A stretch of 7,225 nt of DNA from Candidatus Sungbacteria bacterium RIFCSPHIGHO2_02_FULL_52_23 (GCA_001820655.1 MHQM01000015.1:1-7225); one strand, 5' to 3'; shown: positions 1 to 7,058, counted from the stretch's first letter. Translations and numbers: made by a program. Notes: generated by a model from the letters alone, not told the origin.

Positions 1-841
1 ATGTGATGAGCGTACTGCGGCCTATCTTGCCTGCCACGATATTGGCGCTGTCGTGGATCTCCTGCTTTACGGACAACGTATGTTCAAGCACTTCCAGCAG
101 GGCTTCGCGCGCATCCTCACGGAAGCGGAGTTCACGCTCAATGCCGGTTTCGCGTTCTATCCATCGCCTGACGATACTTCCTTGGGCATCAGTCACGAGA
201 ACCGGCGGATTGATGATGACAAATCTTTCAATTTCCACGGTGCCGTCCCGGCCGAATCCGATCTGCTCTCCCGAGGAACTCCATGCCCGGGCAAATACTT
301 CCACACCCTTCGGGATTGATTTCATGGACATGATCTCTATGTCGTACCCTGCGCGCGGAGTGCGGGAAATAGGGCCGAGTTTGGCAATTTCTACTCCCTT
401 GATCGCGGCGCGCTCGGGCGCTTGCTTGTCGGCAAGAAGTATCTCAAGCGAGGGCGCGGGTTCAGCCGAAGACAGAGTGGAAGATGCGGCTTCGGGAATA
501 GTAGTATCGGCAACAGGTGGCAGTACGACGGACTCGGTGCTGGCAACGACCGCGGGTATTTCTAAAGCCGCATCCGCAGGAACTGTCTCGGGGACTTGCG
601 CGGCAGTATCTGCAGGTATCTCGGCGGGCGTAGCACCGGTAGTTTCTGTGTTGTCGGATGCAGGCACTACAGTGTCCGCCGCGACAGTAGTATCCGAAGT
701 CGTTGCGGCGGCAGTTTCGCTCTCCGGTACGGCCGCATCCTCCGTAATGACGGGGAGAGCCGATCCCTCGGGCGTTACGACAACATCCTCAATGCTTGCA
801 AGAAATGCCTGCTCGTCAAGCGCAAGCAGACCAAGGCCGCC
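1..841 (-). repeat. Module A copy 2 (uncharacterised domain), cut at the window edge
   Basis: This is a second copy of module A, beginning GGLGLLALDEQAFLASIED. Its Ala/Thr/Val/Pro/Glu linker is about 115-120 residues, roughly twice that of copy 1. The core then repeats copy 1: DKQAPERAAIKGVEI, YDIEIMSM, KGVEVFARAW, EQIGFGRDGTVEIERF, IINPPVLV, EDAREALLEVLEHTLSV and AGKIGRSTLIT. By eye the cores are about two-thirds identical, and copy 2 lacks a five-residue Gly-rich insertion (NHPSGGGG in copy 1 against SS here). Copy 2 ends at the window edge exactly where copy 1 passes into its DNRLRE-like domain. Confidence 0.8.
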
Positions 842-3800
842 GATGCCAAACGACTCGTCGGGCGCGTGCTCCGTGGTACGGATATTGGTCAGCCGATAAA
901 GCTCGTTGGGGTCATACGTATAAATCGTCTCGGTGCCGTTGCCAAAGTCGCGGTACACCACGGCGCCCGTGGGGCCGTAATCCGTATCCGCGACGATCAG
1001 GATTGCAGTCGTGGTGCCCGGCTCAAGCTTGGATACGGTCTCAAGAAGTCCTGCGGAGTTGTATGCATATGTGACGGTCGCGCCGTCGGGATATGCGATG
1101 TCCGTCAGATTGCCCTGCCTGTCGCGCGTATACGCGGTCGTAAATACGCTCGTGGATGTCGCATGGCGCTCGGTCTTGGGCCTGCCGAGCGGATCATAGG
1201 TATAGTTGATGCCTGCGGCTGTCGTGGTAGCGCCGCACAGCAGTCCCTTGCCATAATCGCATGTGTCATAGGAGAACGTGATGTCCTGCGCTACCGTGCC
1301 GGAATAATCCTCGCTCAAGGGACGGTTGATGTCGTCGTACGCATACACTACGTTTTGACTCTTGGGGTCGGTGGTGGATGCGATGTTGCCCGCGTCATCA
1401 TACGCGAAGTACCACGTGCCGTATGTGCCGTCGCCCGATGCATGCAGGTCTTGGGCCGTGAGCCGCCGCCCGAGCGCGTCGTAGGTGAAATTGCGGATGT
1501 TGCTCTCGACATCCGTGATTTTGGTCAGATTCTTTTGCTGATCGTATTCGTAGTGGGTGATGGAAGGCGCGTTTTCAAGCGAGAACGTAGCGACTTCCGC
1601 ACTCCATGCGCTCTCCGCTCCCTTGTCGTCCCAGAATTTGATCCGCCAGTAGTAGGCCGTGCTTGAAGCGAGCGCAGGTCCGGCATACGAGATATCGGGA
1701 CTCCGTGCGCCGTTTGACGTCGTTGCCATCGCGGTCTGCCCGCTGTCCCACACAAGCGGCGACCATGAGGCGGATGCGGATACATGGATGCGGTAGTGGA
1801 CGGCGGCATCCGCGGAATTCGGATCGCTGTAGATCGCCGAAAACTCGGGAGTGCCGTCGCTAATGCCGGAGGGATTGGTCTGCTCTTCTGTAAGAAGCGC
1901 TGTCGGCGCAAAAGGAGCCTGGTTTAACTCGGTGTACTCCACTATGAGCTTGGGGTCCTGGGTGGTGCCGTCGATATCGGCGAATCTCATCCCAAATCCG
2001 TACGCATTCTGACCGGTCCATGCGGGGGTGGCGGCTCCGGCATCATAGGTGGCTTCGCGCGCGCCGAATTTGGTGGTACCCGCCGCAATGATCTGCTCCA
2101 AACCGACGGAGTTGAGGGGGAAGTTGTTGTATCCCGTTTCGTTGAACGCGTTGTAGGAGATGGTGGTGGAGAGCTGTGTCGTGCCGAACGCGCCGTAGTC
2201 GGCGTTTACCAACGTGGATGCGCCCTGCGGCGTAACGGTGTAAATATTGAGCGAGGGAGGATTGGCGCCGCCCTCGTTTACTTTGTTGTCCCCGTAGAGC
2301 GAAAGCGTCCCGGCGGAGATCGTGCCCTCGCCTATGGATGAGGTGTCAAACATAAAGATCATCCGGTCAAGAAACCGCCATTTGCCGGAACTGGAGTGCC
2401 CGCCGAATTTGACTTGGCCGTAGGCTCCAATGGCGCTCGCATCGGTGCCGGATGATGCGCCTTTGATATCCGACCATGTCAATCCGCTTTCTGTTGTATT
2501 GACGTTCCTGACTCCGCCGTCCGCGGGCGCGTTTGCTCCTGCGGCAGGATAGGTGATGAGGGTGGTGCGGCCGATTTTTCCGGCTTTGATGTACGCGCTA
2601 CCGTGCTTTTCCTTTTTGACCGAGAGGGTGTGCTCAAGCGACTGGAGCAGGGCTTCTGCGGGGTCCTCCCGCAGGGCGCGTCTGTGCAGGACTCCTTTTT
2701 CATCCGTCCATGTGCGGACGATATCTCCCTCTGTGTCCGGGACGAGTACCGGAGGATTGATAATCCGGAAGCGTTCTATATCCACGGTGCCGTCCTGTCC
2801 GAATCCGATCTGCTCTCCTCCGCCACCCGACGGATGATTCCATGCGCGTGCAAATACTTCCACTCCGCCTTCTATCGCCTGCATGGAGACGATTTCAATA
2901 TCGTAATTCTGCCGCTGGACGAGGGGCATGGGACCGAGCGCTACGATCTCTCGGCCTTTGAGCGTGGCACGCTCTGCAGGGGTCTTGTCGGCGAGGCGTG
3001 ATTCAAGGCTCGATCCGTTTGCAACGGATTCATCGGCTGTGGGAGATGCCGCTCCGGCGAGGGTGTCCGGTTCCGCCGCAAATTCCCCGGTGTAGTATGA
3101 ATCGGGAATTTCCAGGGGCTGGTGTGCGGCCGTACCAGTCGCCACAGTCGGTCCGGCCAAAGACTCAAAGAACGCCTGCTCATCAAGCGCGAGCAAACCA
3201 ATGCCGCCTTGGCCGTCGCCGGACGGGCTGTCGTTGAATTCATCCACGCGCGCGAGATTGCCATAGGCGTCGTGATGGAACCGCTTTATATTGCCGTTGG
3301 GATCGGTGATCGCGGTCTTCCAGTCGTCGTAGCTGTAGCTCGTCGTGCCTGCGGCCGTGGCAACACTCGTCGGGCGATCCAGCGCGTCATACGCGGTTGT
3401 CGCATAGAGGGCGGTCATTGAGGTAGATGCCGTGCGGGCGCTTCCGCTTGAGAAGTACGGCAGGGATTCACGCGATAGCCGCCCCTTCTTGTCGTATATA
3501 AAATCTTTGACCGCGTATGTCGCTGTATCTTCGGCTTCAACACGCTCCTGGATGGTACGATTCAGTCCGTCAAGATACGTGTACCGCATCGCAGAGACCG
3601 ATCCATCCAAATACTTCGTCTCCTGCACTGATCGCGAGCCGATAGTATCCGTGTAGGTGTAAGCAGATTTTGCGACAAGCGTACCCGGGGTCGTAGCATC
3701 CGGCTGACGTTGCTGTACAACGCGATCAAGAGCATCGTAGACGGTCTCAAAAATCAGATCGTTCGGATCGTTGACGCGTTTGGGCTTGCCCTGCGAGTAA

Positions 3801-6800
3801 TCGTATATAAACCCTGTCGCGTGCGCCACGGGATTGGTGCTGGTCGCAATACGGAGATTATATGAGTCGTATGTGTAATTGGTCGCCTTATCGCGCGGAT
3901 CTTTTTCCTGCGTGACAAGCCCAAAGCTATTGTATGTTTTCTCGGTATCAATCCATGATGTTCCACTCCTCCACATCTCGCGCTTTGTCTCATTGCCTTT
4001 GGATACACTGCCCAGAGCAAGAGAGTCGTAATAGAACCTCGTATCTTTGACGGTGGTGGATGCATTATTTACGACTGTCTCGCGCGACGGAAGACCGACA
4101 AGATACCCCATGGAGGATGCGGCGTATGCATAGGTTGTGCCGGATATGTCCGCCTCCATGTCGGTGAACGAGCCGTTGTCGGACGCCGCGACCTCGCCCC
4201 ACTCCTGCTTGTAGACGATGTTGCCGTTGGATGCATCATAGCGGTATGTCTCGGCTTTGTCCTTGTGATCACTGTCGCCGTCATATGTCATATCCGTGGA
4301 TCGCGCCAGATACACGAAATTGCGCTGGTAATCCAAAGCCGCCCGATCCCATGAGTTGACCGTCTTTTTGAAAAGATTGGATGATGCGTCGTATGTTTCT
4401 ATGCGATACGGCTTGCCTTTTTTGGCAATATGATCCTGATACTCGCCGATGCTTGCCTGTGTGGTACTGCCCTGCTGGTGATAGAAGGACTTGGTGACGA
4501 AGCCGAGGGCATCGGTGCGCGTAGTCGTCGCAAAGAGCGCGAATTCGCGCTCGTACGGACCGTTGTAGTAGTATTCTCCTCCTCCGTACGCGTATGTGGT
4601 GGACGAGATCGGAGACAAGGAATCTATCACGGCGATCTCACTCACAAGTTCAAGCGCAAAAGGCACACGCGTGTTTATCGGCTTATTGTTTGTATCCCTG
4701 AATGCCGCGCTCTCTTTGTATAAGACGCTGGTAGTCGCGCCCGTGCTTGACCGTATCGCGGAAAGAATATCTCCCCGCTCTCCCTTTTTAAGAAAAAGGT
4801 TCCGTATCGGATTGCCGCTACCAATCTGGTGTCTCTGGAGCATATCGGGCAGGCCGTCTCCGTTGACGTCCATTATCCGGACGCCCACGTCCGCACCGTC
4901 TATTGAAAACTCGCCAACCGCCGTGTTCAGGGAATAATGCTCCCATCCCGTACCGTCGCCTTTGTTGAGATAAAGATCGCGTTCCGCAGGCGCTCCGGAA
5001 TTGTCCACAACGCGTATGACGTCATCCAGACCATCGCCATTGACGTCCAAAATCCGCGTGGCGCCGTCGGAGTCGCCCGATACGAATGCAGGGAGAATGC
5101 TTACGTCATATTCATTATCCGGACTCCATCCCGTACCATCGCCCTTGTTGAGAAATAGCAGATCGCCGTAAAGGATATCCGGCAAACCGTCTCCATTAGC
5201 CTCAATTATGCGCATTCCGGTATCGTAAGCGTGGCTGCTGGTATCCATAATCGCGAAGTTCGGTAATCCGGTCAAAACGTAATTATGATTCGTCGTCCAC
5301 CCGGTGCCGTCGCCTTTGTTGAGATAGGCCTGTCTACTCGGAGGATTTGCTCCGCTCGGCTGAAAGAGATAAAGGAAATCCGGAAGCCCATCTCCATTTA
5401 TGTCAGCAATTCTGACGCCTTGATCTACGCCACCGTCAGTGAAAACAGGAAGATTGCTCAAGTCATAGCCGTGATTCGTCGTCCACCCGGTGCCGTCGCC
5501 TTTGTTGAGATAAAGTTCGGCACGGAGTCCGTTACCGTCATGATAGAGCTGGAGAATATCGTCCATGCCGTCGCCGTTGACGTCAATCACCCGTGTGCCG
5601 GTGTCGCTACCGCCGGGACTCGTAAAGTACGGAATGCCGCTCAAGCTATAATTGTGATTGGTCGTCCAACTGCTCGTGCCAGTTTGCAGAACTATAACAT
5701 CACCGTAAAAAATATCGGGCAGACTGTCGCCGTTCACGTCGCCAAATCGCGCGCCAAGATCATATGTGTTTCCTTGAGTGTCCTTGTAAGAGAATCCCGG
5801 AAGACTGGTCAGATCGAAATCATGCTCCATGTAATCCCATACCATGGCAGATTTTTGGTAGGTAAATTCGGTAGCCGGAATGGAAAGCATGGCGCCCGTA
5901 TCTTCATCCCGTCCTGTCTCCGTAATGGAAGACAGCAAAGAACGGCTACCGGCATCACCCGCCGTGTAGGCAAGCGCATATTTATGCACCCAGTTGCCGT
6001 TTACTTTGACTTGTATTTCGCTGATACGGTAGCGAGAAGCGACCGGGAAGCCGAAAGCGGATGACGTCGCAATGTCCGAGCGTGATTCCTTTGTAAACTC
6101 AACCTGAAAAAGACCGGTGTCGCCCGCACTTCTTGTATAGGCGATACGGACGGGATATATCTGTCCTGCGTCCTTTTCATATTCGTATGTGACAGCGTTG
6201 CCGTTGGGATCCTCTATCTTTTCCAGCATCCAGCGGAAGACATTGGTGGAGGACGCAATTTGCGTCGCGGTCGTAGTGCCAAAGGTGTATACCCATCCCT
6301 GCTTGTCCGTCACGCGCCACCACGCATGATCCATGTATTCATATTGGCGAAACGCGCCCGTCTCCACCTTGGCGCCATAGTCTTCGGTGCTGGTAGCTGA
6401 TTCTTTGCGCCCAAGCTCGTCATCAAATGAAGAGCGGAAGTCGTATTCGGTGAATAGCTTATTTGAGCCCCTTTTATTAATCCGTTCTATATAGGGAATA
6501 TCCACGCTCCATCCGTATCCTGCAATGTTGGCGTTATCAGTATTGCGGCTGGAGTAGCTCAAGCTCAAAGCGGGCTCCACTCCCTTGCGCCCCGGAGGTG
6601 TCTTGATCGGGAAAATAGTAGTCAGTGCGCCCGTGGCTTCATCGGCCTTGATAGTGACGTGTGCCGTATGCCGCGGATCGTGATACGGCGGTGGCGGCTC
6701 TGATCCGCTCATCAGGCTAGCAGTAGGATCGGATTTCTTGGGACTTTTTTCTTTTTTCGCGCTCTCGCGGGTCAGAGTCTCTTCAGTATCCTTGCCGTCT

Positions 6801-7033
6801 GAAGCAGGCGTGGACAGCAGGAAAGGATTTTGCGTGTCTGGATCCTGCCCTGCAGGCTCCGCCGCTACCTCTGTAGTAGCAGATGTAATGGTACTGCTAT
6901 CCGAGGATACGGCAGGCGCTGGCTCCTGCGCAAAAGCGGGTGCCAAAGGCGTAATTAAAGTAGCGGCGGCGAGAGTAAAAACAATAAGTCGCGCGCCTAT
7001 GACATGCTTCCGCCAAAAATTGTTTCTTTGCAT
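1..7033 (-). CDS. Giant secreted SpvB/TcdB/RHS YD-repeat protein, C-terminus cut by window edge
   Basis: This frame is open for at least 2344 codons and continues past position 1. The ATG at 7033..7031 is the only reasonable start: an in-frame TAA lies just upstream at 7054..7052 with no other start codon between them. The N-terminus is a signal peptide, then a low-complexity Ser/Thr/Pro/Glu linker, then SpvB, FG-GAP, TcdB-middle, YD repeats, module A, DNRLRE-like, FnIII-like, more YD repeats and a second module A. The SpvB / FG-GAP / TcdB-middle / YD order is that of TcB-TcC toxin shells, where the YD repeats wrap into a hollow cocoon around a C-terminal effector. The signal peptide and the inserted adhesin-like domains point instead to an exported or surface-anchored protein. 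Only two cysteines were seen in 2344 residues. The cargo or anchor end is not visible, so toxin, adhesin or contact-dependent effector all remain possible. The family assignment is firm; the function is inferred. Confidence 0.95.
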   Translation of the reverse strand, partial: MQRNNFWRKHVIGARLIVFTLAAATLITPLAPAFAQEPAPAVSSDSSTITSATTEVAAEPAGQDPDTQNPFLLSTPASDGKDTEETLTRESAKKEKSPKKSDPTASLMSGSEPPPPYHDPRHTAHVTIKADEATGALTTIFPIKTPPGRKGVEPALSLSYSSRNTDNANIAGYGWSVDIPYIERINKRGSNKLFTEYDFRSSFDDELGRKESATSTEDYGAKVETGAFRQYEYMDHAWWRVTDKQGWVYTFGTTTATQIASSTNVFRWMLEKIEDPNGNAVTYEYEKDAGQIYPVRIAYTRSAGDTGLFQVEFTKESRSDIATSSAFGFPVASRYRISEIQVKVNGNWVHKYALAYTAGDAGSRSLLSSITETGRDEDTGAMLSIPATEFTYQKSAMVWDYMEHDFDLTSLPGFSYKDTQGNTYDLGARFGDVNGDSLPDIFYGDVIVLQTGTSSWTTNHNYSLSGIPYFTSPGGSDTGTRVIDVNGDGMDDILQLYHDGNGLRAELYLNKGDGTGWTTNHGYDLSNLPVFTDGGVDQGVRIADINGDGLPDFLYLFQPSGANPPSRQAYLNKGDGTGWTTNHNYVLTGLPNFAIMDTSSHAYDTGMRIIEANGDGLPDILYGDLLFLNKGDGTGWSPDNEYDVSILPAFVSGDSDGATRILDVNGDGLDDVIRVVDNSGAPAERDLYLNKGDGTGWEHYSLNTAVGEFSIDGADVGVRIMDVNGDGLPDMLQRHQIGSGNPIRNLFLKKGERGDILSAIRSSTGATTSVLYKESAAFRDTNNKPINTRVPFALELVSEIAVIDSLSPISSTTYAYGGGEYYYNGPYEREFALFATTTRTDALGFVTKSFYHQQGSTTQASIGEYQDHIAKKGKPYRIETYDASSNLFKKTVNSWDRAALDYQRNFVYLARSTDMTYDGDSDHKDKAETYRYDASNGNIVYKQEWGEVAASDNGSFTDMEADISGTTYAYAASSMGYLVGLPSRETVVNNASTTVKDTRFYYDSLALGSVSKGNETKREMWRSGTSWIDTEKTYNSFGLVTQEKDPRDKATNYTYDSYNLRIATSTNPVAHATGFIYDYSQGKPKRVNDPNDLIFETVYDALDRVVQQRQPDATTPGTLVAKSAYTYTDTIGSRSVQETKYLDGSVSAMRYTYLDGLNRTIQERVEAEDTATYAVKDFIYDKKGRLSRESLPYFSSGSARTASTSMTALYATTAYDALDRPTSVATAAGTTSYSYDDWKTAITDPNGNIKRFHHDAYGNLARVDEFNDSPSGDGQGGIGLLALDEQAFFESLAGPTVATGTAAHQPLEIPDSYYTGEFAAEPDTLAGAASPTADESVANGSSLESRLADKTPAERATLKGREIVALGPMPLVQRQNYDIEIVSMQAIEGGVEVFARAWNHPSGGGGEQIGFGQDGTVDIERFRIINPPVLVPDTEGDIVRTWTDEKGVLHRRALREDPAEALLQSLEHTLSVKKEKHGSAYIKAGKIGRTTLITYPAAGANAPADGGVRNVNTTESGLTWSDIKGASSGTDASAIGAYGQVKFGGHSSSGKWRFLDRMIFMFDTSSIGEGTISAGTLSLYGDNKVNEGGANPPSLNIYTVTPQGASTLVNADYGAFGTTQLSTTISYNAFNETGYNNFPLNSVGLEQIIAAGTTKFGAREATYDAGAATPAWTGQNAYGFGMRFADIDGTTQDPKLIVEYTELNQAPFAPTALLTEEQTNPSGISDGTPEFSAIYSDPNSADAAVHYRIHVSASASWSPLVWDSGQTAMATTSNGARSPDISYAGPALASSTAYYWRIKFWDDKGAESAWSAEVATFSLENAPSITHYEYDQQKNLTKITDVESNIRNFTYDALGRRLTAQDLHASGDGTYGTWYFAYDDAGNIASTTDPKSQNVVYAYDDINRPLSEDYSGTVAQDITFSYDTCDYGKGLLCGATTTAAGINYTYDPLGRPKTERHATSTSVFTTAYTRDRQGNLTDIAYPDGATVTYAYNSAGLLETVSKLEPGTTTAILIVADTDYGPTGAVVYRDFGNGTETIYTYDPNELYRLTNIRTTEHAPDESFGIGGLGLLALDEQAFLASIEDVVVTPEGSALPVITEDAAVPESETAAATTSDTTVAADTVVPASDNTETTGATPAEIPADTAAQVPETVPADAALEIPAVVASTESVVLPPVADTTIPEAASSTLSSAEPAPSLEILLADKQAPERAAIKGVEIAKLGPISRTPRAGYDIEIMSMKSIPKGVEVFARAWSSSGEQIGFGRDGTVEIERFVIINPPVLVTDAQGSIVRRWIERETGIERELRFREDAREALLEVLEHTLSVKQEIHDSANIVAGKIGRSTLIT
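842..1567 (-). repeat. YD (RHS) repeat block 2, residues 1823-2064
   Basis: YD repeats resume directly after the FnIII-like domain with HYEYDQQKNLTKITDVESN, followed by FTYDALGRRLTAQD, FAYDDAGNIASTTDP, YAYDDINRPLSEDY, FSYDTCDYGKGLLCGA, YTYDPLGRPKTER, AYTRDRQGNLTDIAYPDG, YAYNSAGLLETVS and IYTYDPNELYRLTNIRTTE. These are better preserved than those of block 1. The fifth repeat carries a pair of cysteines, C1925 and C1933, in the C-D-Y-G-K-G-L-L-C arrangement that resembles the 'C.nG.GrLC' element seen in RHS proteins. The block ends at the short linker HAPDESFGI before module A copy 2. Confidence 0.92.
1568..1921 (-). other. Fibronectin-III-like domain, about residues 1705-1822
   Basis: The stretch begins QAPFAPTALLTEEQTNP, with the Pro-rich start usual for FnIII-like modules. 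It then shows DGTPEFSAIYSDPNSADA, VHYRIHVS, WSPLVWDSGQTA, LASSTAYYWRIKFWDDKGAESAWS (split here as the 'L.ss.YyWri...D..G..s.WS' motif) and a last strand VATFSLENAP. The 'YyWRIkfwDdkG..SaWS' motif is characteristic of FnIII-type sandwiches in bacterial extracellular proteins. It joins the DNRLRE-like domain to the second YD block and probably acts as a spacer or binding arm. Confidence 0.78.
1922..2548 (-). other. DNRLRE/CBM96-like beta domain, about residues 1496-1704
   Basis: After the end of module A comes a region with short beta strands: GLTWSDIKGASSG, IGAYGQVKFGG, KWRFLDRMIFMFDTSSIGEG and TISAGTLSLYG. Later come LNIYTV, a TTISYNAFNETGYNNFPLN stretch, FGMRFADIDGT and the closing PKLIVEYTE. 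The pattern 'R.ф.ф.FDтS.i..g.тi..A.L.Ly' and a final 'P.L.V.Y' are typical of DNRLRE (CBM96-like) domains found in bacterial surface and carbohydrate-associated proteins. The length of about 200 residues fits. Binding to a glycan is known for some relatives and is only an inference here. Confidence 0.7.
2549..3208 (-). repeat. Module A copy 1 (uncharacterised domain), residues 1276-1495
   Basis: I do not recognise a named domain here. It starts with GGIGLLALDEQAFF, passes through a low-complexity Ala/Ser/Pro/Glu linker of about 60 residues, and then enters a conserved core of about 150 residues. Landmarks in the core are DKTPAERATLKGREI, YDIEIVSM, GGVEVFARAW, EQIGFGQDGTVDIERF, IINPPVLV, ALREDPAEALLQSLEHTLSV and AGKIGRTTLITYP. 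The strand-like first half followed by a helical segment (EDPAEALLQSLEHT) suggests a small mixed fold. It sits between a YD block and a DNRLRE-like domain, and an equivalent copy follows the second YD block. I recall similar segments from large Patescibacteria proteins but cannot verify that here. Confidence 0.8.
3209..4423 (-). repeat. YD (RHS) repeat block 1, about residues 871-1275
   Basis: The block is made of Tyr-Asp repeats with the usual 'YDxxGnl..' core in varying degrees of decay: ETYDASSNLFKK, YRYDASNGNIVYKQ, YTYDSYNLRIAT, FIYDYSQGKPKRVNDPND, VYDALDRVVQQRQPD, YTYLDGLNRTIQER, FIYDKKGRLSRES, AYDALDRPTSVATAAG, SYSYDDWKTAITDPNGN and HHDAYGNLARVDEFND. In RHS and TcC proteins these repeats form a spiralling beta-sheet cocoon. 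The block stops right after the last repeat, at the short linker SPSGDGQ, where module A copy 1 begins. Confidence 0.9.
4424..4822 (-). other. TcdB-middle-like segment, about residues 738-870
   Basis: Immediately after the last FG-GAP loop comes GDILSAIRSSTGATTSVLYK, which follows the 'dLL..i.ng.Ga.t.i.Y' pattern of the insecticidal toxin TcdB middle/N-terminal region. It is followed by PFALELVSEIAVID and the signature-like GPYEREFALFATTTRTDA, the counterpart of the 'YEREFrGFgrv...D' motif of TcdB/SpvB proteins. In TcB this part joins the propeller to the YD-repeat shell. The order and spacing relative to the neighbouring domains are as expected. The boundaries are drawn by eye. Confidence 0.75.
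4823..5848 (-). repeat. Six FG-GAP/VCBS repeats, about residues 396-737
   Basis: Six calcium-loop motifs of the form D-x-N-G-D-x-x-x-D occur at about residues 432 (DVNGDSLPD), 484 (DVNGDGMDD), 544 (DINGDGLPD), 611 (EANGDGLPD, first Asp replaced by Glu and Val by Ala), 663 (DVNGDGLDD) and 722 (DVNGDGLPD). Most are followed by hydrophobic strands such as ILYGD and then a LNKGDGTGW strand. This is the FG-GAP/VCBS blade pattern, which in TcB proteins forms the beta-propeller that gates the cocoon and contacts the TcA channel. Spacing between motifs runs from about 50 to 67 residues. The region also shows strong DNA-level similarity between blades. Confidence 0.9.
5286..5512 (-). repeat. 41-bp exact direct repeats inside the FG-GAP region
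   Basis: Positions 5286..5326 and 5472..5512 are identical over 41 bases, and related but more diverged copies lie near 4941..4972 and 5127..5155. They encode the strand LNKGDGTGWTTNH that follows each calcium loop. The exact identity at synonymous positions goes beyond what protein conservation alone would keep. Confidence 0.85.
5849..6643 (-). other. SpvB-like N-terminal domain, about residues 131-395
   Basis: The segment opens with GALTTIFPIKTPPGRKGVEP, followed by LSLSYSS and GYGWSVDIPYIER. This matches the SpvB/TcB N-terminal pattern of an alternating sheet with 'P..R.G..P.L.L.Y.S...N...G.GW'. Further along are WWRVTDKQGWVYTFG and EDPNGNAVTYEY, typical of the same family, where the domain precedes the beta-propeller and forms the beginning of the shell. 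The length of roughly 260 residues agrees with the family. In Salmonella SpvB this part is the non-catalytic N-terminal half; the ADP-ribosyltransferase part of SpvB is not seen here. Boundaries are approximate. Confidence 0.85.
6929..7033 (-). other. Sec signal peptide, residues 1-35
   Basis: The first 35 residues have a basic N-region (MQRNNFWRKH plus R15), a hydrophobic core (LIVFTLAAATLITPLA) and an A-F-A motif before Q36, a classic signal peptidase I site. No lipobox cysteine is present, so it does not look like a lipoprotein. The mature protein would begin QEPAPAV and continue into a disordered-looking linker rich in Ser, Thr, Ala, Pro and Glu up to about residue 130 (6644..6928), which includes a basic stretch KKEKSPKK. 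Canonical TcB/TcC proteins are usually cytosolic and lack such a leader, so export through Sec sets this protein apart from them. Confidence 0.88.
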
Positions 7034-7058
7034 AGTTTGACCGTGAGTCTCTTACTTC

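Noticed and set aside
3..899. Plus-strand open frame of 298 codons, Ser/Ala/Val-rich
   Set aside because: It is the antisense shadow of module A copy 2 and its low-complexity linker; the minus-strand frame matches copy 1 closely at protein level, which this frame does not explain.
596..1666. Plus-strand open frame of 356 codons
   Set aside because: It lies antisense to YD block 2 and the FnIII-like domain, whose minus-strand reading gives clear family motifs. Its own translation is rich in Arg, Gly, Val and Ile with no recognisable domain, as expected from the complement of Tyr-Asp-Gly-Thr-rich codons.
842..4423. CRISPR or tandem-repeat array suggested by recurring TACGTC/GTATGT-like words
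   Set aside because: The recurring words are codons for Tyr-Asp and Thr-Tyr in YD repeats; unit length and sequence vary and there are no constant spacers.
5285..6064. Plus-strand open frame of 259 codons with internal repeats (RRPPGAVAFVEI)
   Set aside because: The repeats are the antisense reading of the LNKGDGTGWTTNH blades of the FG-GAP region. The sense frame explains them fully.
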